DNA of 64,000 nt, taken from NCBI RefSeq assembly GCF_018829635.1, contig NZ_JAHKKG010000005.1, positions 1 through 64,000 of the forward strand, given 5' to 3'. The DNA comes from Paractinoplanes bogorensis. Lineage in GTDB: Bacteria > Actinomycetota > Actinomycetes > Mycobacteriales > Micromonosporaceae. This document shows, piece by piece, positions 26,060-33,499 of the stretch. A program made the translations under genes and the position numbers. The notes beneath the pieces are model-generated. The model worked only from the letters and a program-made list of their open reading frames with translations, was not told the DNA's origin and made no database searches. Every line of letters begins with the position of its first letter. Within the stretch, counting starts at the first letter, position 1.

Positions 26060-26340
26060 TTCCCGATCGCGCGGTCGCTAAAGAGGCATCCATCCGTTCC
26101 CGCGGTTGCGGAAGGGGCATCCATCCGTTCCCGCGGTTGCGGAAGGGGCATCCATCCGTTCCCGCGGTTGCGGAAGGGGCATCCATCCGTTCCCGCGGTT
26201 GCGGAAGGGGCATCCATCCGTTCCCGCGGTTGCGGAAGGGACATCCACCCGATCCCGCGGTCGCGGAAGGGACATCCACCCGATCCCGCGGTCGCGGAAG
26301 GGACATCCACCCGATCCCGCGGTCGTTAAAGAGACATCCA
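26060..26340. repeat. 31-bp tandem repeat array downstream of the 26326-26787 gene
   Basis: Eight full 31-bp units start at 26087, 26118, 26149, 26180, 26211, 26242, 26273 and 26304, with partial units at both ends. Five units share CATCCATCCGTTCCCGCGGT and the last three share CATCCACCCGATCCCGCGGT, so two subfamilies exist. The terminal units differ from the inner ones: there GGTCG(C/T)TAAAGAG replaces GGTTGCGGAAGGG. The unit at 26304-26334 carries the TAA stop of the adjacent gene. There are no unique spacers, so this is not CRISPR. Confidence 0.97.
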
Positions 26341-26787
26341 GCAGAAGAGAGAGTCGTCGTTCTCGCGCGCACGGGCGGCCAGGGCGGCGAACTCGGACAC
26401 GAGTTCCCGCATGAACTCCGGGTCAGCGTGCGGACTGAGCTCATCGATGGCGGCCCAGCGCTCGGCCAGTTCCGTCATCCGCTCCGCCGGAATACCGGCC
26501 AGGATGTCCCGGACACCATCGGGCAGCACGACGACCCACGGACCCTCGTACTCCATGTCCTGCTCGGCGCCTTCCGGCCAGATCAGACGGTCCCTGACCA
26601 GTTCGGTGTTCCACTCCTGACCCGTCACGAAGCCGACGAGTCGGCCCAGCACCACTCCCGGGTCGAAGTTCTTCAGCTCGATACCGTCGAACGTCCCAGG
26701 CACGGGCGAATGCGCATCGTTCTCGTCCATGTGTGCGCGCACCTGGGCCAGGCTGGGAGCCCGGAAGTAGTCGTACAGCACGCCCAT
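26326..26787 (-). CDS. Hypothetical protein (DUF1877-like length and style)
   Basis: A 153-residue soluble acidic protein starting MGVLYDYFRAPS, with segments FDGIELKNFDPGVVLGRLVGF and AERMTELAERWAAIDEL. It resembles a group of actinobacterial hypothetical proteins of similar length; no function is known. The ATG at 26787 has GGGGGA six bases upstream, better than two earlier in-frame starts. The codons just before its stop (TGG ATG TCT CTT) and the stop itself are copied, with changes, through the 31-bp array that follows. Confidence 0.7.
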   Translation of the reverse strand: MGVLYDYFRAPSLAQVRAHMDENDAHSPVPGTFDGIELKNFDPGVVLGRLVGFVTGQEWNTELVRDRLIWPEGAEQDMEYEGPWVVVLPDGVRDILAGIPAERMTELAERWAAIDELSPHADPEFMRELVSEFAALAARARENDDSLFCWMSL

Positions 26788-26952
26788 CGTCGTCCCCCGC
26801 AAGTCGATCATTCCCATCGCAGTGTGCGGGAGTGTAGTGAATCCGCGTGGTTCGCTGACCACTGCGCCCGGCTGGTTGCCGAGACGGCGTGTGTTGTTCG
26901 AGGTTGCGCGGTTCGCTCACTATGCTGCTCGCGCTCAGTTTCGCTCAGTTTT

Positions 26953-26970
26953 CGCTCAGGATGATGAGCG
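26953..26970. repeat. 18-bp hairpin CGCTCA-GGATGA-TGAGCG, first copy
   Basis: A perfect 6-bp stem with loop GGATGA. The identical 18 bases recur at 51145-51162. Here it lies in the promoter region 53 nt before the SIS gene, after two further CGCTCAGTTT copies (26935-26952 region). Confidence 0.8.
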
Positions 26971-27022
26971 ATTTTCTGGTCGTGGTGACGGTTTCTGATC
27001 GTGCTGACGGGGAGGCGCTGAG

Positions 27023-28027
27023 ATGACGGCACAACTCGAGCGGATGATTGCGGCCCAGGCCGAAGTTGTCGCGAGCCTGGGTGATCCGGCGCTGACAGAA
27101 GAAGCTGCGCGGAAGCTGGCCGGGGCGCGGCGTGTCTGGCTGATCGGCACCGGGACGAGTTTGCACGCGGCCGAACTGGGCGCGGCCGAGCTGGCGCGGG
27201 CCGGCCTGGACAGCCGGGCGATCGCGGCGAACATGTTCGATCAGTCTCTGCTGCGCGATGGTGACGCCGCGGTGGTCATCACGCACACCGGGCACACCGC
27301 GTACGCCGTCCGAAGTCGCGCCCTGCTGCTCGATGCCGGCGTCCCGCTCATCTCTATCACCGGCCCGGACGTGGACTGGCCCGAGGCCGTGCGCACGCCG
27401 ATCGCCGAAGCATCCGAGACCTATACGGTCAGCTATACGGCGGCTCTTGTCGTTCTCGCGCAGTTGGCTCACCACCTGGGCGCGCCGGGCGGCGGGCCGG
27501 ACGCGGTCCGCGTTGTGGCCGAGGCCATCATCGCCGCTGACGCCGCCGGCGCCGGCGCCGGCAATGGTGGCAGTAACGGTGACACCGCTGGCGTCGGCGC
27601 CAACAGAAGTGGCGGTGGCGTCGACGTGCCTATGCCGGCGCGGGCGATGGCGATCGTCGGGCCAGGTCTGTGGTCGATCACCGCGCGTGAAGGAGCGCTG
27701 AAGATTCGCGAGGGAGCGCGGATCCTGTGCGAGGGCTTCGATACCGATCGGTTGCTGCACGGGGGAGCGGTTCCCTACACGCCGGCTGACACCCTGCTTG
27801 TCCTGCAGCCTGATGAACTCACCTCTTCGGTGCGGCACGCGGCCCGCCTCGAGCGTCTCCAGGTGGTCACCTGGACGAGCGCCGTGACGACCGGGTCACC
27901 GTTGCTCGATCAGATTCCGATGACTGTGCGGCTTCAGCGGCTGGCGTTGCGCTTCGCTCGTCTGCGCGGGCAGGACGCCGACCTGGCCATCACAGGGGCC
28001 TGGGCTGACCCCGAGCTCTGGCCGTAG
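27023..28027 (+). CDS. Double SIS-domain sugar-phosphate isomerase-like protein
   Basis: A 334-residue protein with two SIS (sugar isomerase) folds. The first has VWLIGTGTSLHAAELGAAEL, ITHTGHTAYAVRSRA and the helix after it. The second has AIVGPGLWSITAREGALKIREG and FDTDRLLHGGAVPY. This is the arrangement of the isomerase half of GlmS or of AgaS/FrlB-like deglycases. There is no N-terminal glutaminase, so it is not GlmS. A Gly/Asn/Ala-rich insert of about 30 residues separates the two domains. The ATG has GGGGAGG seven bases upstream. The substrate is unknown. A short repeat array begins right after its stop codon. Confidence 0.85.
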   Translation: MTAQLERMIAAQAEVVASLGDPALTEEAARKLAGARRVWLIGTGTSLHAAELGAAELARAGLDSRAIAANMFDQSLLRDGDAAVVITHTGHTAYAVRSRALLLDAGVPLISITGPDVDWPEAVRTPIAEASETYTVSYTAALVVLAQLAHHLGAPGGGPDAVRVVAEAIIAADAAGAGAGNGGSNGDTAGVGANRSGGGVDVPMPARAMAIVGPGLWSITAREGALKIREGARILCEGFDTDRLLHGGAVPYTPADTLLVLQPDELTSSVRHAARLERLQVVTWTSAVTTGSPLLDQIPMTVRLQRLALRFARLRGQDADLAITGAWADPELWP

Positions 28028-28047
28028 TAAATGCCGGGAGCGAGCCG

Positions 28048-28203
28048 CAGCGCGCCGGGACGAGCCGCGATGAGCGCGGGACGAGCCGCGACGAGCCGCG
28101 GTGAGCGCGGGACGAGCCGCGACGAGCCGCGGTGAGCGCGGGGCGAGCCGCGATGAGCCGCGATGAGCGCGGGGCGAGCCACGATGAGCGCGGGACGACG
28201 CGC
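28048..28203. repeat. Array of alternating 10/11-bp units after the SIS gene
   Basis: The stretch is built from CGAGCCGCG(A/G) and TGAGCGCGGG(A/G) words. Two consecutive 31-bp super-units occur at about 28082-28143, with 21-bp units on either side. It begins about 20 nt after the SIS stop. No open frame is convincing. It is GC-only, about 10-bp periodic and follows a gene 3' end, like the arrays at 1290 and 26060. Confidence 0.85.
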
Positions 28204-28269
28204 ATTTAGCTGAAACGAAGCAGAGTGCGAGCTGCGACGAGAGCCGAACAGGCAATAGCGCTGATTGGT

Positions 28270-28275
28270 TACGAT
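28270..28275 (+). promoter_or_regulatory. Putative -10 box of a leaderless gene
   Basis: TACGAT lies six bases before the ATG at 28282, which has no Shine-Dalgarno sequence. This is the usual spacing of leaderless actinobacterial transcripts. Confidence 0.45.
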
Positions 28276-28281
28276 GCGCCG

Positions 28282-28701
28282 ATGACGACCGCGGCCATGC
28301 GCAGCAACGCACCGACCTCGACCAAGGCGAGTGCCTGGACGCTGGTGTGGGCGCAGTACGGCTACGCCCTGCTCTATGCCGTGTGTGCCTATGCGGCGAT
28401 GGCCCATGCCGCTGATCTGGCCGGGCGTTGGTATGTCCCGGCTCAAGGGGACGCCGTCACCGAGAGCCTCGACGTCACCGGGTGGGCCTGGTCGATTCCG
28501 GCGGGCATGGTTCTGACGATGGCACCGGTCCTCGCCGGTCTCGGCCTGCTCGTGTCGGGTCTGGCGTTCCTGGTTCGCCTGGCCGGAGGCAACCGCCGTC
28601 TGACGCGCGCGCTGATCGGCAGCACCGCAGTGATGCTCGTGCTCCTGATCGTCTCGCTGACCCCAGCGGCGCAATCGGTGGGTGGCTGGCTGCTCGACTG
28701 A
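28282..28701 (+). CDS. Small integral membrane protein, unknown function
   Basis: A 139-residue protein with three or four hydrophobic helices (ALLYAVCAYAAMAHAADLAG, AGMVLTMAPVLAGLGLLVSG, AVMLVLLIVSLTPAAQ) and a short cytoplasmic N-terminus. No family is recognised. The ATG at 28282 is preferred because of the -10-like box directly upstream. Confidence 0.7.
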   Translation: MTTAAMRSNAPTSTKASAWTLVWAQYGYALLYAVCAYAAMAHAADLAGRWYVPAQGDAVTESLDVTGWAWSIPAGMVLTMAPVLAGLGLLVSGLAFLVRLAGGNRRLTRALIGSTAVMLVLLIVSLTPAAQSVGGWLLD

Positions 28702-29142
28702 CCAGCGAGGCGCCGGGCGATTCCCTGGCGCCCGAGGCGTGACCCCGACTAAACGCGAGACCCTGTGCGCCTCGAGCGCCCGCCCCACGCCCACGCGTGA
28801 CCGCCACGCCCTCCGCCCACGTGCGATCCCGTCGACTGCGCGTGACCGTGCGCCCGGGCCCATGCGTGATCCATGCCCTCCGCGTCCGGGCGCGACCCTT
28901 GGCGGCCGGCTGGGCCTTGGGTGCGTCGGGCCGCCGCCGCGTGGCGGATCGGCTGGCCTGTGAACGCTCACAGAGCCCTTGATCGTACGAGCGCCACCAC
29001 CCGAAAGCAAGCTATCTCAGGCAGATTTGGGAGCGCTCCCACAATCTGAGCGCATTGATTGACGTCTTTCGAAAAGCGTGGCTAGCCTGCGCCGGAACTG
29101 TTACGTGCACGTTTCCCCCGATGCGGATCGAGGACAACCCCC
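28702..29142. other. Intergenic region upstream of the CebR-controlled cellulase (441 nt)
   Basis: No convincing gene. The left half is very GC-rich with degenerate GCGTGA(C/T)C-type words (about 28790-28900), possibly a decayed repeat. The right half is AT-richer and holds the CebR-type box at 29028-29041, the probable cellulase promoter, and the leader with GAGGA before the ATG at 29143. Confidence 0.6.
29028..29041. promoter_or_regulatory. CebR-type operator (TGGGAGCGCTCCCA)
   Basis: A perfect 14-bp palindrome identical to the known Streptomyces CebR box, the binding site of the LacI-type repressor released by cellobiose/cellotriose. It sits 101 nt upstream of a CBM2-GH5 endoglucanase start. 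Finding the site here predicts a CebR orthologue elsewhere in the genome. Confidence 0.9.
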
Positions 29143-31221
29143 ATGGCTCATCCCCCTAGGCGAAGGCGCCTGCAAGCGTTGCTCGCCGGTGTTGTGGCGC
29201 TGCTGACGCTGGCCGGGCTCTGGACGGCTACTGCGGCCGGTGCGGCGGCGGCCGGATGCAAGGTCGTCTACACGATCGGTGGGCAGTGGGGTGGTGGCTT
29301 CACGGCCAACGTTGCCGTCACCAACCTTGGGGACGCGATCAACGGGTGGCGTCTGACCTGGGCCTTCCCGGCGGCGGGGCAGAGCGTCACCCAGGCCTGG
29401 AACGCCACCGTGACCGCCGCCGGAGCCAACGTCACGGCGACCAACGTGAGCTACAACGGCTCGCTCGCGACCAACGCCACGGCGAGCTTCGGGTTCAACG
29501 GTGCCTGGAACGGCAGCAACCCGGTCCCGACCGCCTTCGCCCTCAACGGGGTGGCCTGCACGGGAGCCCCGACGACCAGCAGCCCGACCACGCCGCCGAC
29601 GACCCCACCGACCACGCCGCCGACGACCCCACCGACATCGCCGCCGGCGGGGAATGCGGCCGAAACGGTGGCGGCCATGCAACCGGGCTGGAACCTCGGC
29701 AACTCGCTCGACGCGACCGGCAGTGACGAGACCAGCTGGGGCAACCCGCGCGTCACCGAGGCGCTGCTCGACGGTGTGAAGGCTCAGGGCTTCAAGAGCA
29801 TCCGCATCCCGGTCACCTGGGGCCAGCACCAGGGCGGTTCGCCGAGTTACACGATCGAGGCGGCCTACCTGGCCCGGGTCAAGGAGGTCGTCAACTGGGC
29901 CCTGGCCGACGGCTTCTACGTGATGATCAATGTGCATCACGATTCGTGGCAGTGGCTCAACTCGATGCCGGGGGCCAAGGCCCGTTACGACGCCACCTGG
30001 AATCAGATCGCCGCGGCTTTCCGCGATTCGTCCAACAAGCTCGTGTTCGAGAGCGTCAACGAACCGCAGTTCAGCGACGAGGGGCAGAGCGAGAACTATC
30101 TCGACCAGCTCAACACCAGCTTCCACACGATCGTGCGGGGGAGTGGCGGCGGTAACGCGACCCGCCTGCTGGTGCTGCCGACCCTGCACACGTCGGCCGA
30201 CCAGGCTCACCTCGACGCGCTGTCGACCACGATTCAGAAACTGAACGACCGCAACATCGCCGCCACGGTCCACTATTACGGCTACTGGCCGTTCAGCGTG
30301 AACATCGCGGGCACGACCACCTTTGACGCCACCACGCAGGCCGACGTCAACGGCTACCTCGACCGCTCGGCCGCCGCGTTCACGGCCAAGGGCATCCCGG
30401 TCATTCTCGGCGAGTTCGGGTTGCTCGGGTTCGACCGTTCGCTGGACGCCGTCGAACAGGGCGAAAAGCTCAAGTTCTTCGAATACCTCGGCTATTACGC
30501 GCGGCAGAAGAACATCACCACGATGCTCTGGGACAACGGTCAGCACTTCGACCGCACCGGGCTGACCTGGAAAGACCCCGAGCTGTACGCCCAGATGAAG
30601 GCGAGCTGGACCACGCGTTCGGGCACGGCGTCGACCGATCAGGTCTTCCTGGCCAAGTCGGCCGCCATCACCGACAAGACCGTCACGCTCAATCCGAACG
30701 GCACCACATTTGCGGCGCTCAAATTCAACAACGCCGATCTCGTACGGGGTACCGACTACACCATCAGCGGCGACCAGCTCACCTTGAAAGCGAGCCTGCT
30801 GACCCGGCTGGCCGGCGCCCGTGATTACGGCGTCAACGCGAAGCTATCGGCCACCTTCAGCGCCGGAGTGCCGTGGCGGATCACCATTATTTCGTACGAC
30901 ACCCCAACGGTCACCGCCGCGACGGGTACGACGTCGGCCTTCACGATTCCGGCCACGTTCCGCGGTGACCGGGTGGCCACGATGGAGGCCAAATACGCCG
31001 ACGGCACCAATGCCGGCCCGCAGAACTGGACGTCGTACAAGGAATTCGCGTACACGTTCCTGCCGAATTACACCGCCGGCACCGTCGCGTTGACGCCCGA
31101 GTTCTTCGCGGACGTCAACGACGGCGCCAAGGTGACGCTCACCCTGCACTTCTGGAGTGGCGCGAAAGTCACGTACTACGTCACCAAGTCCGGCAGCACA
31201 GTCACCGGGACGCTTCAGTAA
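29143..31221 (+). CDS. Secreted endoglucanase: CBM2, GH5_4-like catalytic domain, CBM_X2, CBM46
   Basis: A 692-residue enzyme. It has a signal peptide (1-36), a CBM2 module (about 37-145), a Pro/Thr linker (TTPPTTPPTTPP type), and a GH5 domain starting AAMQPGWNLGNSLDATGSDE. The acid/base is E307 in VNEPQF and the nucleophile is E424 in GEFGLLG. After it come an X2 module (about 495-580) and a C-terminal CBM46 (about 583-692). GH5_4-X2-CBM46 architecture is known from Bacillus enzymes acting on beta-glucans and xyloglucan, where CBM46 shapes the active site. Adding an N-terminal CBM2 is an actinobacterial twist. It is under a CebR-type box. It overlaps the convergent EamA gene by 20 nt. Confidence 0.95.
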   Translation: MAHPPRRRRLQALLAGVVALLTLAGLWTATAAGAAAAGCKVVYTIGGQWGGGFTANVAVTNLGDAINGWRLTWAFPAAGQSVTQAWNATVTAAGANVTATNVSYNGSLATNATASFGFNGAWNGSNPVPTAFALNGVACTGAPTTSSPTTPPTTPPTTPPTTPPTSPPAGNAAETVAAMQPGWNLGNSLDATGSDETSWGNPRVTEALLDGVKAQGFKSIRIPVTWGQHQGGSPSYTIEAAYLARVKEVVNWALADGFYVMINVHHDSWQWLNSMPGAKARYDATWNQIAAAFRDSSNKLVFESVNEPQFSDEGQSENYLDQLNTSFHTIVRGSGGGNATRLLVLPTLHTSADQAHLDALSTTIQKLNDRNIAATVHYYGYWPFSVNIAGTTTFDATTQADVNGYLDRSAAAFTAKGIPVILGEFGLLGFDRSLDAVEQGEKLKFFEYLGYYARQKNITTMLWDNGQHFDRTGLTWKDPELYAQMKASWTTRSGTASTDQVFLAKSAAITDKTVTLNPNGTTFAALKFNNADLVRGTDYTISGDQLTLKASLLTRLAGARDYGVNAKLSATFSAGVPWRITIISYDTPTVTAATGTTSAFTIPATFRGDRVATMEAKYADGTNAGPQNWTSYKEFAYTFLPNYTAGTVALTPEFFADVNDGAKVTLTLHFWSGAKVTYYVTKSGSTVTGTLQ

Positions 31222-32098
31222 GAACCCGGGGACGGGACCGGGACACGGCCACGCCGGCGAGGCACAGCGCCCCGCCGGCGAGGGCCAGCCACCCGGGCAC
31301 CTCGTCCAGGACCAGCCAGGACAGCAGGATCACGACGACCGGCACCGCGTAGGTCGTCGAGCCCATCCGGCCCGCGGTGGTGCGGGCCAGGGCGTAGGCC
31401 CAGGTCGTGAACGCGACCGCGGTCGGGAAGACGCCCAGGTAGACGACGTTGAGCGTGGCCGAGAGCGGCGCCTCGGCAACGTCGTGCGCGAGCTGACCGG
31501 CGAACGGCAGGCAGGCCAGCGCACCGATCAGGCAGCCGAACGTGGTGGCCTGCAGCGCGGACGCGTGCTTGAGGGCGGGCTTCTGCGCGACCACCCCGGA
31601 GGCGTACGTGATGGCGGCGACCAGGCACAGCAGCACCCCGAGGACCGACGACCGCCCGCCGCCGGACATGGACAGGCCGACCACGACCGTGCCGGCGAAC
31701 GAAACCGCGATGCCGGCCAGCAGCCGCGGCGGGAACCCCTCGTCAAGCAGCCAGCCGGCCAGCAACGCCATCAGGGCCGGGCCGACGTTGACGATCATCG
31801 CCGCGGTCCCGGCGTCGACGAGTTCCTCGCCCCAGTTCAGCGCCACCATGTACAGCCCGAACCACAGCACGCCGGACACCACGATGCCGGGCCACGCGGC
31901 GCGCGGCGGGAGCCCCTGACGGCGTACGGCCAAGAACAGCAGGAGCACGACGGAGCCGGACAGCAGCCGGCCGAGCGCGAGCGAGCCGGGAGAGAAGTGC
32001 GGGGCGGCGGCCCGGATGCCGACGAACGCGGACGCCCAGAAAACGACGGTGACGGACGCGGCGGCCACCGCGGCGCCCGGCACACGGGGAGAGGTCAT
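31202..32098 (-). CDS. EamA/DMT-family transporter
   Basis: A 298-residue protein with ten hydrophobic helices in two similar halves, each an EamA domain. The first half has VFWASAFVGIRAAAPHFSPG and the second has AAITYASGVVAQKPAL and VAFTTWAYALARTTAGRMGS, both typical of drug/metabolite exporters of the RhaT/EamA type. The substrate is unknown. The ATG at 32098 is chosen; the frame continues upstream, but that part does not look like this family. Confidence 0.9.
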   Translation of the reverse strand: MTSPRVPGAAVAAASVTVVFWASAFVGIRAAAPHFSPGSLALGRLLSGSVVLLLFLAVRRQGLPPRAAWPGIVVSGVLWFGLYMVALNWGEELVDAGTAAMIVNVGPALMALLAGWLLDEGFPPRLLAGIAVSFAGTVVVGLSMSGGGRSSVLGVLLCLVAAITYASGVVAQKPALKHASALQATTFGCLIGALACLPFAGQLAHDVAEAPLSATLNVVYLGVFPTAVAFTTWAYALARTTAGRMGSTTYAVPVVVILLSWLVLDEVPGWLALAGGALCLAGVAVSRSRPRVLTEASR

Positions 32099-32115
32099 AG
32101 CGACATCCCACCCCA

Positions 32116-32159
32116 GCGACCCTTCGGTCGCGAGCGAAAAACGGACGTGACGTTCGTCC
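32116..32159. promoter_or_regulatory. Inverted repeats between EamA and CBM2-metalloprotease genes
   Basis: GCGACC-CTTC-GGTCGC (32116-32131) is a perfect hairpin. GGACG-TGACGTT-CGTCC (32143-32159) is a second inverted repeat. Both lie in the divergent promoter region and could be operators or a leader hairpin. No known regulator motif is recognised. Confidence 0.35.
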
Positions 32160-32177
32160 CGGAGAATCTGAGGAGGA

Positions 32178-33422
32178 GTGATGAAACGTCGTATCGCCTG
32201 GTTGGCCGCCGGTCTCATGGCGGCGTTCTCGGTTGTCGTGATACTGCCTTCCGCGTACGCCGCGGTCGGTTGCCGCGTCACGTACGCGGTCACCAACCAG
32301 TGGTCGGGCGGGTTCGGTGCCTCGGTCACGATCGCGAACCTCGGGGAAGCGCTCAACGGATGGACGTTGACGTTCGCTTTTCCGGACAACGGACAGAAAG
32401 TCGTGCAGGGCTGGAACGCCACCTGGACACAGAACGGCGCGAACGTGAGCGCCGCGAACGCCAGTTGGAACGGTTCGGTGTCCGCGGGCGGCAGTCTGTC
32501 GCTCGGGTTCAACGGTTCGTTCACCGGGTCGAACCCGGCGCCGGTGGCGTTCGCGCTGAACGGAACGACATGTACGGGCACGGCTCCCACGAGCACGCCG
32601 ACGACGTTCCCGCCGACCACGCCGCCGACGACCCCACCGACCACACCGCCGACCACGCCGCCGGCCGGTAACGCCTGGAACCCGCCGTCGTCGCTGGTGC
32701 AGCCCCTCGCGGCGGTCTGGTCGCATCAGGAGCAGACCTACAGCAACCTGTACGGGTTCAGGAACTACGGCTGGGACCAGCTCGCGGCCGGCGGCGGAGC
32801 GATCAACTACTGCGTCCGCTGGGACTCGACGGCGCACGTCACCGCGGCCCAGCGCGACTCGATCCACGCGGCGCTGCAACGGCAGTACCAGAAGTGGATG
32901 GACCAGATGCTCGACAACGGGCAGGGCTGGAACAACTGGCCGTACACGCAGGTGCCGGTCAAGGTGGTCGGCTGGGCCGTCCGCGACCGCGCACAACTGG
33001 AATGGACCGACACCTCGGTCGACATCACCGTCGGCAATATCAACGAGAACGCCCCGCAGTGCTCCCCGCCCTGCGCGCGTTTCTTCCACCAGGACGGGAA
33101 CTACTCGGGCTGCCCTGGCGGCGCGTCCCGGCACTACGACCACTCGCTGTGGCTCACCGCGGGCTTCCAGGGCGGCGCGGGCGGTGACTGGGGTCAGCGG
33201 GTCGGCTCGGAGTATTTCCTGAGCAACGTCAACGCCACCAACATCCACATCTTCCTGCACGAGCTCGGCCACACGTACGGGCTGGACGACTTCTACGACT
33301 GGGATCCGACGCCCGGTCAGGGCTTCATCATGAAGGCGGGCAGTGCCACCCAGATCACCGAGTTCGACAAGTGGATGTTCCGGGACTGGTGGCGCCATCT
33401 GAAGAGCCGGTACGGCCGCTGA
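32178..33422 (+). CDS. Secreted cellulose-binding (CBM2) metalloprotease-like protein
   Basis: A 414-residue exported protein. It has a signal peptide (1-30), a CBM2 module (about 31-138), a Pro/Thr linker (TTPPTTPPTTPP), and a C-terminal domain of about 250 residues with the zinc motif HELGHTYGLDD (H361, E362, H365, with G368 and D371 in a metzincin-like HExxHxxGxxD order). Several Cys residues in the catalytic domain suggest disulfides. It is annotated in other actinobacteria as a cellulose-binding family II protein. A role in trimming proteins on plant cell walls or processing bound cellulases is plausible, but the substrate is unproven. The ATG has GAGGAG six bases upstream. Confidence 0.85.
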   Translation: MMKRRIAWLAAGLMAAFSVVVILPSAYAAVGCRVTYAVTNQWSGGFGASVTIANLGEALNGWTLTFAFPDNGQKVVQGWNATWTQNGANVSAANASWNGSVSAGGSLSLGFNGSFTGSNPAPVAFALNGTTCTGTAPTSTPTTFPPTTPPTTPPTTPPTTPPAGNAWNPPSSLVQPLAAVWSHQEQTYSNLYGFRNYGWDQLAAGGGAINYCVRWDSTAHVTAAQRDSIHAALQRQYQKWMDQMLDNGQGWNNWPYTQVPVKVVGWAVRDRAQLEWTDTSVDITVGNINENAPQCSPPCARFFHQDGNYSGCPGGASRHYDHSLWLTAGFQGGAGGDWGQRVGSEYFLSNVNATNIHIFLHELGHTYGLDDFYDWDPTPGQGFIMKAGSATQITEFDKWMFRDWWRHLKSRYGR

Positions 33423-33453
33423 TTGTCGGATCTGGGGCGAAATCGCTGACGGA

Positions 33454-33482
33454 CTCCCCTCGCTGACTCACAGTGAGGGGAG
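33454..33482 (+). terminator. Hairpin terminator after the CBM2-metalloprotease gene
   Basis: CTCCCCTC (33454-33461) pairs with GAGGGGAG (33475-33482). The stem extends inward by GCTG/CAGT with one G-T pair, around loop ACTCA. It is followed by AAAG rather than a T-run, as is common in high-GC hosts. Confidence 0.65.
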
Positions 33483-33499
33483 AAAGTCAGGAGTGCACG

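Noticed and set aside
26060..26340. Regular 31-bp repeats resembling a CRISPR array
   Set aside because: Units are directly adjacent with no unique spacers, and no cas genes are nearby; it is a tandem repeat.
27023..28027. Glucosamine-6-phosphate synthase (GlmS)
   Set aside because: The two SIS domains fit, but the N-terminal glutaminase domain with the catalytic Cys is missing.
28682..28982. Small open frames in the gap before the CebR-controlled cellulase
   Set aside because: They lack ribosome sites, show no family features and follow degenerate GC-rich words; treated as non-coding.
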